This document shows, in pieces, positions 17,264-26,114 of a DNA stretch of 64,000 nucleotides. The position numbers were made by a program, and so were the translations under genes. Source of the DNA: Pseudomonadales bacterium (lineage in GTDB: Bacteria > Pseudomonadota > Gammaproteobacteria > Pseudomonadales > Halieaceae); assembly GCA_024234735.1 (NCBI GenBank), contig JACKNV010000013.1, positions 1-64,000 of the forward strand. Reading direction: 5' to 3'. How positions within the stretch are numbered: position 1 is the first letter of the stretch; every line of letters begins with the position of its first letter. The notes below the pieces were generated by a model. That model was not told the DNA's origin and did not search any database. It worked only from the letters and a program-made list of their open reading frames with translations.

Positions 17264-18691
17264 ATTCCCTCCCCCGCACTGGTCCGCCAATCCCTGGCGG
17301 GCCACTCCTGGCTCGGCCTGCTGGCGGGCGCCCTGCTGTACCTGGTCTGCCTGTCCGGCACACTGGCGGTGTTCTATCCTGAATTCGAGCGCTGGGAACA
17401 GCCGCGGGTGCCGGAGTACCTCGAGGTCGACCCCGGAATCTTCGATACAGCCTACGCCGAGGCGCTGGCGCGCGATCCGGCGGCTACGGAGCATGTGTTT
17501 ATCGGCCTGCCCCACGGCGACATGCCGCGCGCCACCGTTTCCACCGACAATGTCGGCTGGTTCGTCCATCGCGACGGCAGCCTGGGCGAGCAGGTCGCCC
17601 ACGACTGGACACATATCCTGCTGGACCTGCACCTGTTCCTGCACCTGCCGGAGAGCTTCGGCATGATCGTCGTCAGCCTGCTGGGGGTCATATTGTGCGG
17701 GTTGATCATCTCTGGCCTGCTCGCCCACCCACGACTTTTCAAGGATGCTTTCAGCCTGCGCCTGCGGGGCTCCAAACGCATGGAGCAGGTGGACATCCAC
17801 AACCGCCTGAGTGTCTGGGGCACCCCGTTTCACCTGATGATCGGCATAACGGGCGCCTATTTCGGCCTGGCGATGCTCATCCTGCCGGTTATTGCCGAAG
17901 TCTATTACGAGGGCGACACCGACCGGGTGATGGCCACGCTGTTCGGCGCGGAACCGCAACTGGAGCAAACCCTGGAGCGGCCGGCTGCTGTCGGCCGGGC
18001 GGTACGCGCGGTGGAGGAGATGGCGGCCGACTCCAGGCCGTTCTATGTGACCCTGGAGGAAGTGGGAACGCCGCAGCAGTTCATGCTGGTGGGGGCCGGT
18101 TACCCCAGGCGCCTGATCTACGCGGAACAGTTTCGCTTTGACAGCGCGGGCAACTACCTCGACAAGGCCGGTTTCTCCGATGGCGAAGCCGGCAAGCAGG
18201 CGATTTTTTCGGTCTACAGGTTGCATTTCGGCCATTTTGGCGGACTGCCGGTCAAGTTTGCCTACGCGCTGCTGGGCCTGGCCCTCACGGTGGTAGCAGT
18301 CAGCGGCGTCAATATCTGGCTCGCACGGCGTAAACACCGCGACCTTCTCAATCCCCTGTGGACCGGGTTTGTATGGGGTGCGCCGCTGGCGCTTGCCGTC
18401 AGCGCCCTGGCACAGGTGGTGTTCGGCATTCCGGCTACCGCGCTGTTCTGGATCACCCTGCTGCTGTGCGGTTGCCTCAGCAGGCTGCTGGACGATGACC
18501 GGCGCACGCGTCGCCAACTGTTGTGGTACACCGCTGGTGCCGCCTTTGCCCTGGTGGCGGGCCACATGGCGAAATTCGGCAGTCACGCGGTAGGCGGTGC
18601 GGCACTGTGGGTCAACGTCGCCTGGCTTACCGTCGCGGTCATTTTCTGCCTGGCGGCAACCAAAGCCGGGACGCGACTTTCCCGGCGATAG
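17255..18691 (+). CDS. PepSY-associated TM protein (putative ferric-siderophore reductase)
   Basis: The 478-aa protein starts at GTG inside a tandem repeat. Its first helix (SWLGLLAGALLYLVCLSGTL) and a periplasmic PepSY region are followed by paired helices. Histidines at helix ends (HDWTHILLDLHLFLHLPE; VDIHNRLSVWGTPFHL; HFGHFGG) are suited to haem or metal binding. Further helices follow after residue 340. This PepSY_TM family is often found behind siderophore receptors and is thought to reduce Fe(III)-siderophores at the inner membrane. The Fur-boxed operon context supports that role. Confidence 0.88.
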   Translation: MKIIPSPALVRQSLAGHSWLGLLAGALLYLVCLSGTLAVFYPEFERWEQPRVPEYLEVDPGIFDTAYAEALARDPAATEHVFIGLPHGDMPRATVSTDNVGWFVHRDGSLGEQVAHDWTHILLDLHLFLHLPESFGMIVVSLLGVILCGLIISGLLAHPRLFKDAFSLRLRGSKRMEQVDIHNRLSVWGTPFHLMIGITGAYFGLAMLILPVIAEVYYEGDTDRVMATLFGAEPQLEQTLERPAAVGRAVRAVEEMAADSRPFYVTLEEVGTPQQFMLVGAGYPRRLIYAEQFRFDSAGNYLDKAGFSDGEAGKQAIFSVYRLHFGHFGGLPVKFAYALLGLALTVVAVSGVNIWLARRKHRDLLNPLWTGFVWGAPLALAVSALAQVVFGIPATALFWITLLLCGCLSRLLDDDRRTRRQLLWYTAGAAFALVAGHMAKFGSHAVGGAALWVNVAWLTVAVIFCLAATKAGTRLSRR

Positions 18692-18844
18692 CAGCACGCC
18701 TCGCCCGAGAGCCCGGGCGCAATGGCCAAACCCCGCCCCACCCTGACCGCCGTTTACCTGGACCAGGCGGCGTGGTAGTAAAGGCAGGGGAGCTGGTGTA
18801 CCGTTACCCCAGCCTGTTGCGAAGTGGCCTCCAAAGGTAGAGAA

Positions 18845-19633
18845 ATGATTGATAGATTGTCTGGTTCGGGCGGTTTTCTGGCCGCGCTTTCGCTGTTTTC
18901 AGTGCTGCTGATGCCAACGCACTCCCTCGCGGAAAACACCAGGGTGGACGTGCGGGTCCTCAGTAAAGGGGCGAAGTTTATCGGCTCTTCGATGGGCGGA
19001 GTCCAGATTACGATCAGGGACAGCGATACCGGAGAACTGCTGGCGCAGGGCGAAACCCGTGGCGGGACCGGGGACACGGCCAGGATCATGAAGGACAGCG
19101 CGCCACATCACTCGCCCGTTTCAAGCGACGATGCCGCGGTGTTCACCACGGAACTGGACCTGGACAAGGCCACCCGCATCGAGGTCACGGCCTACGGGCC
19201 GCTGGCACAGCGCCAGGCCGCCCAGCAAGTGAGCCTGACCCAGTGGGTCGTCCCCGGCAAGCACCTCACCGGGGGCGACGGTTTGCGGCTGGAGATGCCC
19301 GGGTTTGTGGTCGACGTGCTCGAGCCGGCGACCCCGATGACACTGAGCGGAGAGTCGGTCGAACTGACGATAAGAGCGCATGTCGCGCTGATGTGTGGCT
19401 GCCCGATCACCCCAGACGGTCTATGGGATGCGAACAAGTATGAAGTGAGTGCAATCATAGCGCGAAATGGCACCGTGGAGGGCACGGTGCCGCTTGGCTT
19501 CGCAGGGGAAGCCAGCCAGTTTTTCACCACCGTGAGCCTGGACAAAAAAGGCAGCTACCAGCTCACCGTGTATGCCTACGACCCCGCCAACGGCAATACC
19601 GGGGTCGATTTTGCGACGTTCTCTGTCAAGTAG
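18845..19633 (+). CDS. Secreted hypothetical protein with MCGCP motif
   Basis: I start at the ATG at 18845, preceded by AGGTAGAG; an upstream in-frame start at 18824 would precede the signal peptide. The 262-aa product has a signal peptide ending near SLAEN. The rest is beta-rich and Ig-like in feel (VQITIRDSDTGELLAQGET; VELTIRAHVALMCGCPI; GSYQLTVYAYDPANGNTGVD). The motif Met183-Cys-Gly-Cys-Pro187 is a plausible thiolate metal site. It lies between an iron-uptake operon and a zinc-receptor unit. I do not recognise the family. Confidence 0.65.
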   Translation: MIDRLSGSGGFLAALSLFSVLLMPTHSLAENTRVDVRVLSKGAKFIGSSMGGVQITIRDSDTGELLAQGETRGGTGDTARIMKDSAPHHSPVSSDDAAVFTTELDLDKATRIEVTAYGPLAQRQAAQQVSLTQWVVPGKHLTGGDGLRLEMPGFVVDVLEPATPMTLSGESVELTIRAHVALMCGCPITPDGLWDANKYEVSAIIARNGTVEGTVPLGFAGEASQFFTTVSLDKKGSYQLTVYAYDPANGNTGVDFATFSVK

Positions 19634-19789
19634 CCGGTTTGCAAATCCGTTTAACGGGCCCGGGGCGCTGGCTGGCGCCAGAACGCACACAGTTTCGACA
19701 TGTTTGCTCGGTAGGTCACCGCTGAATCGCCATGAACAGGCCCCTGGGCATTGCTTCTGCCCCACAGGCCTGCTATAGATATCCGCCGC

Positions 19790-20083
19790 ATGCAGAACAT
19801 TTCCTACACACTGGGCTACAACCTGCGCCTCGCGCTGCTCCTGCTGATGCTCGCATCCCAGGGGATAGCCGGTGCGCACGAGTTGGATGCCAGCCACCTG
19901 CTCGATTCGCACCCCTGCTCGATCTGCGTGCTCGGTCACGGCGCAGGCGCTGCCGTATGTTCTCGACCTGAAGCACCACAACTGCCAAGTGCCCTGGCCC
20001 TGGCGCCCTCCCCGTCCACCAGCGATGTACTGGTCGCGCACAGCAACTACTACTCGAGCCGCGCCCCGCCCGCCACTCTCTGA
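19790..20083 (+). CDS. Small secreted CxxC protein next to the zinc receptor
   Basis: The predicted 97-aa product starts with a signal peptide (LRLALLLLMLASQGIAGAHE). A His/Cys segment follows (HLLDSHPCSICVLGHG, with Cys43-x-x-Cys46 flanked by His36, His41 and His50). The tail is Pro/Ala-rich. The arrangement resembles small DUF2946-like metal-site proteins that accompany metal receptors. It lies 81 bases upstream of the ZnuD-like receptor gene. No strong ribosome-binding site is visible, so the start is uncertain. A role in zinc or copper binding in the periplasm is inferred. Confidence 0.6.
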   Translation: MQNISYTLGYNLRLALLLLMLASQGIAGAHELDASHLLDSHPCSICVLGHGAGAAVCSRPEAPQLPSALALAPSPSTSDVLVAHSNYYSSRAPPATL

Positions 20084-20122
20084 ACCAGCCTGAACCCGAT
20101 TTATTCCAATCCTATGGTTTTT

Positions 20123-20146
20123 GTCACCGCGCCGGCGGCGCGTGAC
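20123..20146 (+). promoter_or_regulatory. Strong hairpin in the leader of the zinc receptor gene
   Basis: GTCAC-C-GCGCC pairs with GGCGC-GTGAC around a three-base loop, with one bulged C. It ends 18 bases before the receptor ATG and just upstream of the ribosome-binding site (GTGAGAGAG). It could be an operator or an mRNA control hairpin. It does not match the known Zur box. Confidence 0.5.
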
Positions 20147-20164
20147 CTGTGAGAGAGTCAATCT

Positions 20165-22306
20165 ATGAAAATTTCCTTGCGCTACGGTGTCGCAGCGGCA
20201 CTGCTGGGCAATGCCTTGTCCAGCCCCAGTTTCGGCCAACCATCTGCTGGCAATGACGCAACAGCAGAACACCAGCACGAGACCCTGGAAGAGGTGCTCG
20301 TCACCGCCAACCCGCTGAACCGCGAAGCCACTGATCTGTCCCAGTCCGCGACGGTACTGTCGGGTGCGGCACTGGAGCAGCAGTTGGGCAACTCCATCGG
20401 CGAAACGCTGGCCCGCACACCGGGCATGGCCAACGCCAGTTTCGGCGAAAACGTCGGCCGCCCGGTCATTCGCGGCCTGCAGGGCCAGCGGGTCGGCCTC
20501 CTCAACAACAGCCTGGCGGTGAGTGACGCCTCCTCGGTCAGCCAGGATCACGCCGTGTCCGTCGAACCGTTCCTGACGGACCAGATCGAAGTGCTGCGTG
20601 GCCCCTCTACCCTGCTCTACGGCTCCGGCGCGATAGGCGGTGTAGTGAATATGGTATCGCCCTCGATTCCCCAGGATATCCCGGAAGAAGGCTACAGCGG
20701 GCGTGCCACCGCCCAGGGCAATACCGCGGCCGACGAGGAGTTTGTCGCCGGGCGGCTGGACCTGGGGGCATCATCCTTCGCCCTGCACCTGGACGGTTTT
20801 CACCGGCGCACCGATGATTACGACATTCCCGGCAACGCCGAACTCTATCCCGACGACGAGCACGACGACGAGGAAGATCACGAAGAAGACACTGAACATG
20901 ATGACGGCACCCTGGAAAACAGCTTCCTGAAAAACGAGGGCGGGACTATCGGCCTGGCCTGGGTTGGCGATCAATGGCGTATGGGGGGAGCCTATTCGGA
21001 GTACAAATCCGACTACGGCATACCCGGCGCCGCTCACGTGCACGTCCATGACGAGGAGGACCAAGAAGACGAGGACCACGAAGAGGAGGAGCACGACGAG
21101 GAAGCACCCGTCACGATCCGCCTGCGCTCGGAACGCACCGAGGCCGAGTTGGTCGGCCGCGACCCCCTTCCCGGCTTTGAGATGTTGAAAGTGCAGTTCG
21201 TGGATACCCGCTACAAGCACACCGAATTCGAGGGTAGCGAGGTCGGCACGGTATTCAAAAGCGACAGCGACAACACCCGTCTTGAGATGACGCACAACGA
21301 ATGGGGCCCCTGGCAGGGCGTGTTTGGCCTGCAGTACACCGATCTCGACTTCAGCGCAGTGGGCGACGAAGCATTCGTACCCGAGTCGCATACCAAGACC
21401 TCAGCGGTCTTCTGGGTTGAACACGTCCACCTGGAGCAGTGGCAGTTCGATCTGGGCATGCGCTATGAAGATGTCGATATCAAGGTCCCCAGCACCCTGG
21501 TAGAGCACGGCGGCGAGGCCGGCCCCCCCGCACACAAAGACTTCCAGCCCTTCAGTGCCTCCACGGGAGCGATCTGGAATCTCAGCGACAGCATCGACCT
21601 GACGGCCTCCGTGTCCTACGCCGAGCGTGCCCCGGCGGTGGAGGAACTGTATGCCAATGGGCCGCATGTCGCCACCCAGCGATTCGAGGTGGGCGATCCC
21701 TCCCTGAACAATGAGTCCAGCGTGCATGTGGAGGGCGGCGGTCGCGCGCAGTTCGGCGGTTTCAGCGGCAGTGTGACGGTCTATATGGATCAATTCGACA
21801 ACTACATCTACCAGATGGACTCCGGCCTCGAGGAGGACGGGCTTCCAGTACTGTACTGGTCGCAGCAGGATGCGGATTTCGTCGGGGCCGAAATGGAGTT
21901 GCGTTATGACTTCGAGCCCAATCACTTCGGCCATTGGCAGGTGTACGGTTTCGGCGATATTGTCGATGGGGAACTGGGCGACAATACCGATGTGCCGCTA
22001 CAGCCGCCGAAACGCCTGGCGTTCGGTATCGACTGGGATATGAGAAGCTGGGCGGCCAATGTGCTGTGGATACACGCATTCGACCAGGACAACGTCGCGC
22101 CCGGGGAAACAGAAACCCCCGGTTACGACCTGTTGAATGCGGAGGTGGTCTATACCGGCCCCGAATTCGATGCCTTCGACTGGCAGGTCTACCTCAAGGG
22201 ACAGAACCTGCTGGACGACGATATCCGCAACAGCACCTCCTATATCAAGGACCAGGCACCGCAGATCGGCCTCAACGTCATTTTTGGCGTTCGGGCGTAT
22301 TTCTGA
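20165..22306 (+). CDS. znuD: ZnuD-like TonB-dependent zinc receptor
   Basis: The 713-aa receptor has a signal peptide, a TonB box region (LEEVLVTANPLNREATDLSQ), a plug (ETLARTPGMANASFGENVGR; QIEVLRGPSTLLYGSGAIGG) and a barrel ending in VRAYF. Two external-loop segments are extremely rich in Asp, Glu and His (encoded by 20851-20905 and 21035-21106). That is the hallmark of ZnuD-type zinc receptors, where such loops capture Zn(II). A small CxxC protein is encoded just upstream. I found no Zur box, so zinc specificity rests on the loops and overall likeness to ZnuD. Confidence 0.85.
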   Translation: MKISLRYGVAAALLGNALSSPSFGQPSAGNDATAEHQHETLEEVLVTANPLNREATDLSQSATVLSGAALEQQLGNSIGETLARTPGMANASFGENVGRPVIRGLQGQRVGLLNNSLAVSDASSVSQDHAVSVEPFLTDQIEVLRGPSTLLYGSGAIGGVVNMVSPSIPQDIPEEGYSGRATAQGNTAADEEFVAGRLDLGASSFALHLDGFHRRTDDYDIPGNAELYPDDEHDDEEDHEEDTEHDDGTLENSFLKNEGGTIGLAWVGDQWRMGGAYSEYKSDYGIPGAAHVHVHDEEDQEDEDHEEEEHDEEAPVTIRLRSERTEAELVGRDPLPGFEMLKVQFVDTRYKHTEFEGSEVGTVFKSDSDNTRLEMTHNEWGPWQGVFGLQYTDLDFSAVGDEAFVPESHTKTSAVFWVEHVHLEQWQFDLGMRYEDVDIKVPSTLVEHGGEAGPPAHKDFQPFSASTGAIWNLSDSIDLTASVSYAERAPAVEELYANGPHVATQRFEVGDPSLNNESSVHVEGGGRAQFGGFSGSVTVYMDQFDNYIYQMDSGLEEDGLPVLYWSQQDADFVGAEMELRYDFEPNHFGHWQVYGFGDIVDGELGDNTDVPLQPPKRLAFGIDWDMRSWAANVLWIHAFDQDNVAPGETETPGYDLLNAEVVYTGPEFDAFDWQVYLKGQNLLDDDIRNSTSYIKDQAPQIGLNVIFGVRAYF

Positions 22307-22421
22307 TCCCGCGCGGCGCGCACCGGCCGTATCTGAAGCGACCCCCGCATCCTGCAGGCACGCAGGGTGCGGGAGTCGTCGGGTTTGGCCTCGCCGCGCT
22401 ATTCGGTTATAGGTGACGGCC

Positions 22422-22826
22422 CTAGAACAACGACCGCGCCGCGCCGAACAGGCCGCCGGCGGACTCCAGCAGGCTGCCGCCGCTACTGGCCTGGTCGATA
22501 AGGCCGGGAATCATCTCCGCCAGGCCGCCGGCGGCGCTGCCCGCGTCGGTTCCCAACCGGCTGGCAAAGTCATTCACATTGCCCCTGCCCAGTACATCCA
22601 TGACGGTGTCGGTGGACAGTGGTGCGTTGCCGCCGTCCCCGAGCCAGGAATTCACCATGTCGGCGAGGCCGCCGCTGGCGGCGAATTGGCTGGCCAGGGC
22701 GGCAATATCGATATTGCCCTGGCCATCACCGAGCAGCGCGGAGAGCGCAGACTGAACGGTCTGGGTATCGACATTCAGACCGAGTTGTTCCTGCAGGATC
22801 TGTGCGCCAGCTTCGAGTATGTTCAT
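22422..22826 (-). CDS. DUF937/YidB-like protein
   Basis: The 134-aa protein shows the DUF937 (YidB) pattern: an N-terminal helix (LQEQLGLNVDTQTVQSALSA), then GGLADMVNSWLGDGGNAPLS with the conserved SWLG.G.N motif, and a central VLGRGNVNDFASRLG. A Gly/Ala-rich tail follows. Family members are small helical proteins of unknown function. AGGTGA precedes the start. It is monocistronic and convergent with the zinc receptor. Confidence 0.85.
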   Translation of the reverse strand: MNILEAGAQILQEQLGLNVDTQTVQSALSALLGDGQGNIDIAALASQFAASGGLADMVNSWLGDGGNAPLSTDTVMDVLGRGNVNDFASRLGTDAGSAAGGLAEMIPGLIDQASSGGSLLESAGGLFGAARSLF

Positions 22827-22963
22827 GGGGTCACCTGTAATGGTTTGGATGGCTGCGGCAAGTATAGACGCTCAAGGGTGTTTCCACAGGCATAGGTTCG
22901 CGAGAATTTTCTGCACTTTTATCCACATAATTCTATCCCCACCCGGTCATGGAACCTATATTT

Positions 22964-23037
22964 GGGGCGGGGATTGCGATTCAACGCGGGCTTCACCCGC
23001 GCAGCTGCCGCGAGCGCAGCTCAACCCTCCCCGCCCC
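22964..23037. repeat. Three-stem palindromic element (possible structured RNA or REP-like repeat)
   Basis: A perfect 10-bp inverted repeat (GGGGCGGGGA at 22964-22973, TCCCCGCCCC at 23028-23037) encloses two further hairpins. One is CGCGGG-CTTCA-CCCGCG (22985-23001). The other is AGCTGC/GCAGCT (23003-23008 with 23016-23021). A fourth small stem (CGCCG/CGGCG, 23046-23061) follows. The element fills most of the gap upstream of the response-regulator gene. I see no second copy in this window. Confidence 0.6.
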
Positions 23038-23114
23038 GGATGAACCGCCGCGTTGACGGCGATTCCTGGGTGCAAAAGCGTCATATCGGCCTTTGAGAAA
23101 GCCGGGGGTGCAGG

Positions 23115-23978
23115 ATGTTATCCAGACTTGCCTTGATTGTTGACGATTCCAAAACCGCCACAGCGGTGCTCAAACACCAGCTGAACCAGTTTGATGTCAT
23201 GGTGGAGTCGGCCGCCGATGGCAGCCTTGCACTGGAAATGCTCAGGGACCACCAGCCCGACGTCATTTTCCTCGACCATATCATGCCCGGGCTGGACGGG
23301 TTCGAGGTACTGCAACTGCTCAAGAACAATCACGCCACACGCGGTATTCCGGTCATCATGTACACTTCGCAGGCCGCCAGACAGTACACCAGCGAGGCAA
23401 AGTCCCTGGGGGCCATCGGGGTGATACCCAAGAAAGTCAGCGACGAACAGTTGGTACAGGTGCTGGACAAGGCGGAGCTCTACCGCCTCAAAGCGGGGAA
23501 CGAGGACCGGCACTCGCCATGCGAGGCCGCCGGCGGGAAGCCCGCCAGCCCGGCTCCAGGCCCAACCCCCAACGACAGCCCGGGGGACCGTGGTTCGCCC
23601 GTAGACCGCAACCGCACCACCGGCCGGTACAGTGCCGCGCAGGCCGCGCCCTCCCGGGCCGTCGACGCGCTCGAAAGCGATGTCGGGGCAGCGGCGCCCC
23701 GGCGGGAGGCCGGCCGCGGCTGGTTCACCAGATGCCTGCTGGCCGCACTGCTTGTCACCCAGGGGTACGGCATGGTGAGGGACAGCCAACGGCAACAGAC
23801 CATCGTCGACCTGCGGCAGCAATTGCAGCGCCAGGAGCAGCAACTTTACAGCCAGGAACAGCGCCTGCTGCATGCGCAGGAACAGTTCGCGCTCGAGCAG
23901 CAGCAACAGACGGAAGCGACCTGGCGTCAGATCCAGTTTCTGGTGGATGTGCTGGTCGAGCAACTGCACGGGGAGTGA
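23115..23978 (+). CDS. Response-regulator receiver domain fused to a TM helix and coiled coil
   Basis: Residues 1-122 form a complete receiver domain with Asp10, Asp11, phospho-acceptor Asp54 (VIFLDHIMPGLDG), Thr84 and Lys106. After a Pro/Gly-rich linker (about 130-200) there is one transmembrane helix (residues 203-221, FTRCLLAALLVTQGYGMV). A Gln/Glu-rich coiled coil runs to the end (about 225-275, QQLQRQEQQLYSQEQRLLHA). There is no DNA-binding or enzymatic output domain. Receivers tethered to a membrane coiled coil are unusual. The protein may be a phosphorylation-controlled membrane scaffold; no kinase lies nearby. Confidence 0.85.
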   Translation: MLSRLALIVDDSKTATAVLKHQLNQFDVMVESAADGSLALEMLRDHQPDVIFLDHIMPGLDGFEVLQLLKNNHATRGIPVIMYTSQAARQYTSEAKSLGAIGVIPKKVSDEQLVQVLDKAELYRLKAGNEDRHSPCEAAGGKPASPAPGPTPNDSPGDRGSPVDRNRTTGRYSAAQAAPSRAVDALESDVGAAAPRREAGRGWFTRCLLAALLVTQGYGMVRDSQRQQTIVDLRQQLQRQEQQLYSQEQRLLHAQEQFALEQQQQTEATWRQIQFLVDVLVEQLHGE

Positions 23979-24148
23979 GCACCCGGCCGCCTGCAGGCAG
24001 CCGTGCTATGACCCGCTCATGAATCCATGGGCGTTAACAAATCCCCGCTTATAGTGGCCCCTGTACCGTGCTAAGGTGGCCATCAGTCAATCGCGCGTAT
24101 GGCCAATCGGGCCGAACAAAACCGGGTAATCTTCGACAGGACTCCAGG

Positions 24149-25177
24149 ATGAAAGTAACCAGGCAAATGTTGCACCGTGACCTGCGCTCCAGATATCGGC
24201 TGCTGACCATTGTCACGTCGATAATGAGCTTTGCATGGGCCATCAAACTGGTGAACAAACTGGCGGAGCGCTTGCGCGGGCAGCAAGCCATCGACGGCCT
24301 TGACATCGAGGAGCGCTATTTCAATAGCAGCGACGGGGCCTATCGGGTTCGCGTCGTGATCTACCGCCCGGCCGGCGCAACCGGCAAGCTGCCCGCCATG
24401 CTCTACTGCCATGGCGGCGGCTACGTCACCGGCTATCCCGAGCAGTTCGGTGAAGTGATAGAGAGGTTCATCAAGACCCGCCCCTGCGTGGTTGTCGCAC
24501 CCGATTATCGCAAAGCCTTCACGGAGCCGTTTCCCGCCGGTTTCAACGACTGTTATGAAGCACTGCTATGGGCCAGGGACAACGCCAGCGAGCTGAATAT
24601 AGACCCCGACCGGTTCATGGTCGCAGGACACAGCGCCGGCGGCGGCCTGACGGCGGCGGTCACCCTGAAGGTGCGCGACACACAGGATGTCGAGATCGCA
24701 TTCCAGATGCCGATCTACCCGATGATCGATGACACCCAGCCGCAGGACCCGGATCGAGATATCGATTCGCCGGTGTGGAACACCAGACTGAACAGGCTCG
24801 GCTGGGGTGCCTACCTGGCCGCGCTCAATGCGCAGGGTCAGGCGATACCGGCTTATGCGGCCCCGGCACGCAACCGGGATTACAGCAATTTCCCTCCCAC
24901 TATTACCTTCGTCGGGACGCTGGAACCCTTCCACCAGGAAACGGCGGCCTACGTACAGGCGCTGAGAGACGCACAGGTCGACGTCATGTACCAGGAGTAC
25001 GAGGGTTGTTACCACGCCTTTGACACGCTGGGCGGGCAGGCCGCGGTGAGCAAAGAGGCACGCGCGTTCACCTATGACAGTTATGCCATGTTCTATGACA
25101 AGTATGTTGCCGGCAGCGCGGAGCAGGCAGCGCCTTCCCCGCAACCGGGTAACTACCAGCAGGCAGCCGTGGAATAG
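24149..25177 (+). CDS. Alpha/beta hydrolase of the hormone-sensitive lipase family
   Basis: I start at the ATG at 24149; upstream in-frame codons lack protein character. The 342-aa enzyme has the oxyanion motif HGGGYVTG (residues 88-95), the nucleophile Ser162 in GHSAGGG and a likely catalytic His289 (CYHAFD). This makes it a carboxylesterase or lipase of the HSL (bacterial family IV) type. A hydrophobic N-terminal stretch (residues 16-32) could tether it to the membrane. It begins a rightward run with a GNAT, a deacetylase and a patatin gene. Confidence 0.9.
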   Translation: MKVTRQMLHRDLRSRYRLLTIVTSIMSFAWAIKLVNKLAERLRGQQAIDGLDIEERYFNSSDGAYRVRVVIYRPAGATGKLPAMLYCHGGGYVTGYPEQFGEVIERFIKTRPCVVVAPDYRKAFTEPFPAGFNDCYEALLWARDNASELNIDPDRFMVAGHSAGGGLTAAVTLKVRDTQDVEIAFQMPIYPMIDDTQPQDPDRDIDSPVWNTRLNRLGWGAYLAALNAQGQAIPAYAAPARNRDYSNFPPTITFVGTLEPFHQETAAYVQALRDAQVDVMYQEYEGCYHAFDTLGGQAAVSKEARAFTYDSYAMFYDKYVAGSAEQAAPSPQPGNYQQAAVE

Positions 25178-25241
25178 ATCTGACATCGCATCGGATCCGT
25201 GCTAGATATGGTGACAAGTACGGCGAGAGAGGTTGCGCACC

Positions 25242-26114
25242 TTGCCTGACAGACTGCACATCCGCCAGATGAGCCGCGTGGAGGTCGATGAACTGGTCGC
25301 CTGGGCGGCAAACGAGGGCTGGAACCCGGGCCGCCACGATGCCCGCCTGTTCTGGGAAAACGACCCCGGGGCCTTTCTTGCCGCGGAACTCGACGGCGAG
25401 TTGATCGGCGGCGGGGCGATCACCAGCTACCAGGGCGAATACGGTTTCATGGGCTTCTTCATTGTCCGCCCGGAATACCGCGGCCGGGGCCTGGGCAACG
25501 AGCTATGGCATGCGCGCCGCGACCACCTGATAGAGCGCCTGCAGCCGGGCGCGACCATCGGCATGGACGGCGTGTTCGACATGCAGGATTACTACACCAG
25601 AGGCGGTTTCGTGCTCTCCCACCGCAACCTGCGCTTCAGCCTCACCGTTCCCGCCGGGGGTCTGCCTGTCGCGAGCGGCCACGGCGGCGTTGTGCCCCTG
25701 GCGCAGCTACCCCCTGAACAGCTTGCCGCCTACGATCGCAGCTGCTTTCCCGCACCGCGCACCACCTTTATGCGCACCTGGGTATCCCAGCCCGACTCCC
25801 TGGCGCTGGGATATGTTGCCAACCAACAGCTGGCGGGCTTCGGCGTGATCCGCCGCTGCGGCGAAGGCTGTAAGATCGGGCCCCTGTTCGCCGACGATGC
25901 GGCCGTCGCGGACACGCTATTCGCCTCGCTCGCCAGCTTCGGGGCGGGTTCCCCCGTGTACCTGGATGCCCCCGAAAACAACCCGGCAGCCATGCAACTG
26001 GTACGGCGATACCGCATGACCGAGGTATTTGGCTGCGCGCGCATGTACCTGGGCCCGGTGCCGGATATCGCCCACGACCACATTTTCGGCGTCACCACCT
26101 TCGAGCTCGGCTGA
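25242..26114 (+). CDS. GNAT family N-acetyltransferase
   Basis: The start is uncertain. I favour the TTG at 25242 because GAGAGAGG ends nine bases upstream; a TTG at 25233 and an ATG at 25269 are alternatives. The product is about 290 aa. The N-terminal half is a GNAT fold with the acetyl-CoA loop RGRGLG inside FIVRPEYRGRGLGNELW. The C-terminal half is a second, degenerate GNAT-like domain (YitI type, with FADDAAVADTLFASLASFG). The stop codon shares one base with the start of the deacetylase gene, so the two are translationally coupled. The acceptor amine is unknown. Confidence 0.87.
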   Translation: MPDRLHIRQMSRVEVDELVAWAANEGWNPGRHDARLFWENDPGAFLAAELDGELIGGGAITSYQGEYGFMGFFIVRPEYRGRGLGNELWHARRDHLIERLQPGATIGMDGVFDMQDYYTRGGFVLSHRNLRFSLTVPAGGLPVASGHGGVVPLAQLPPEQLAAYDRSCFPAPRTTFMRTWVSQPDSLALGYVANQQLAGFGVIRRCGEGCKIGPLFADDAAVADTLFASLASFGAGSPVYLDAPENNPAAMQLVRRYRMTEVFGCARMYLGPVPDIAHDHIFGVTTFELG

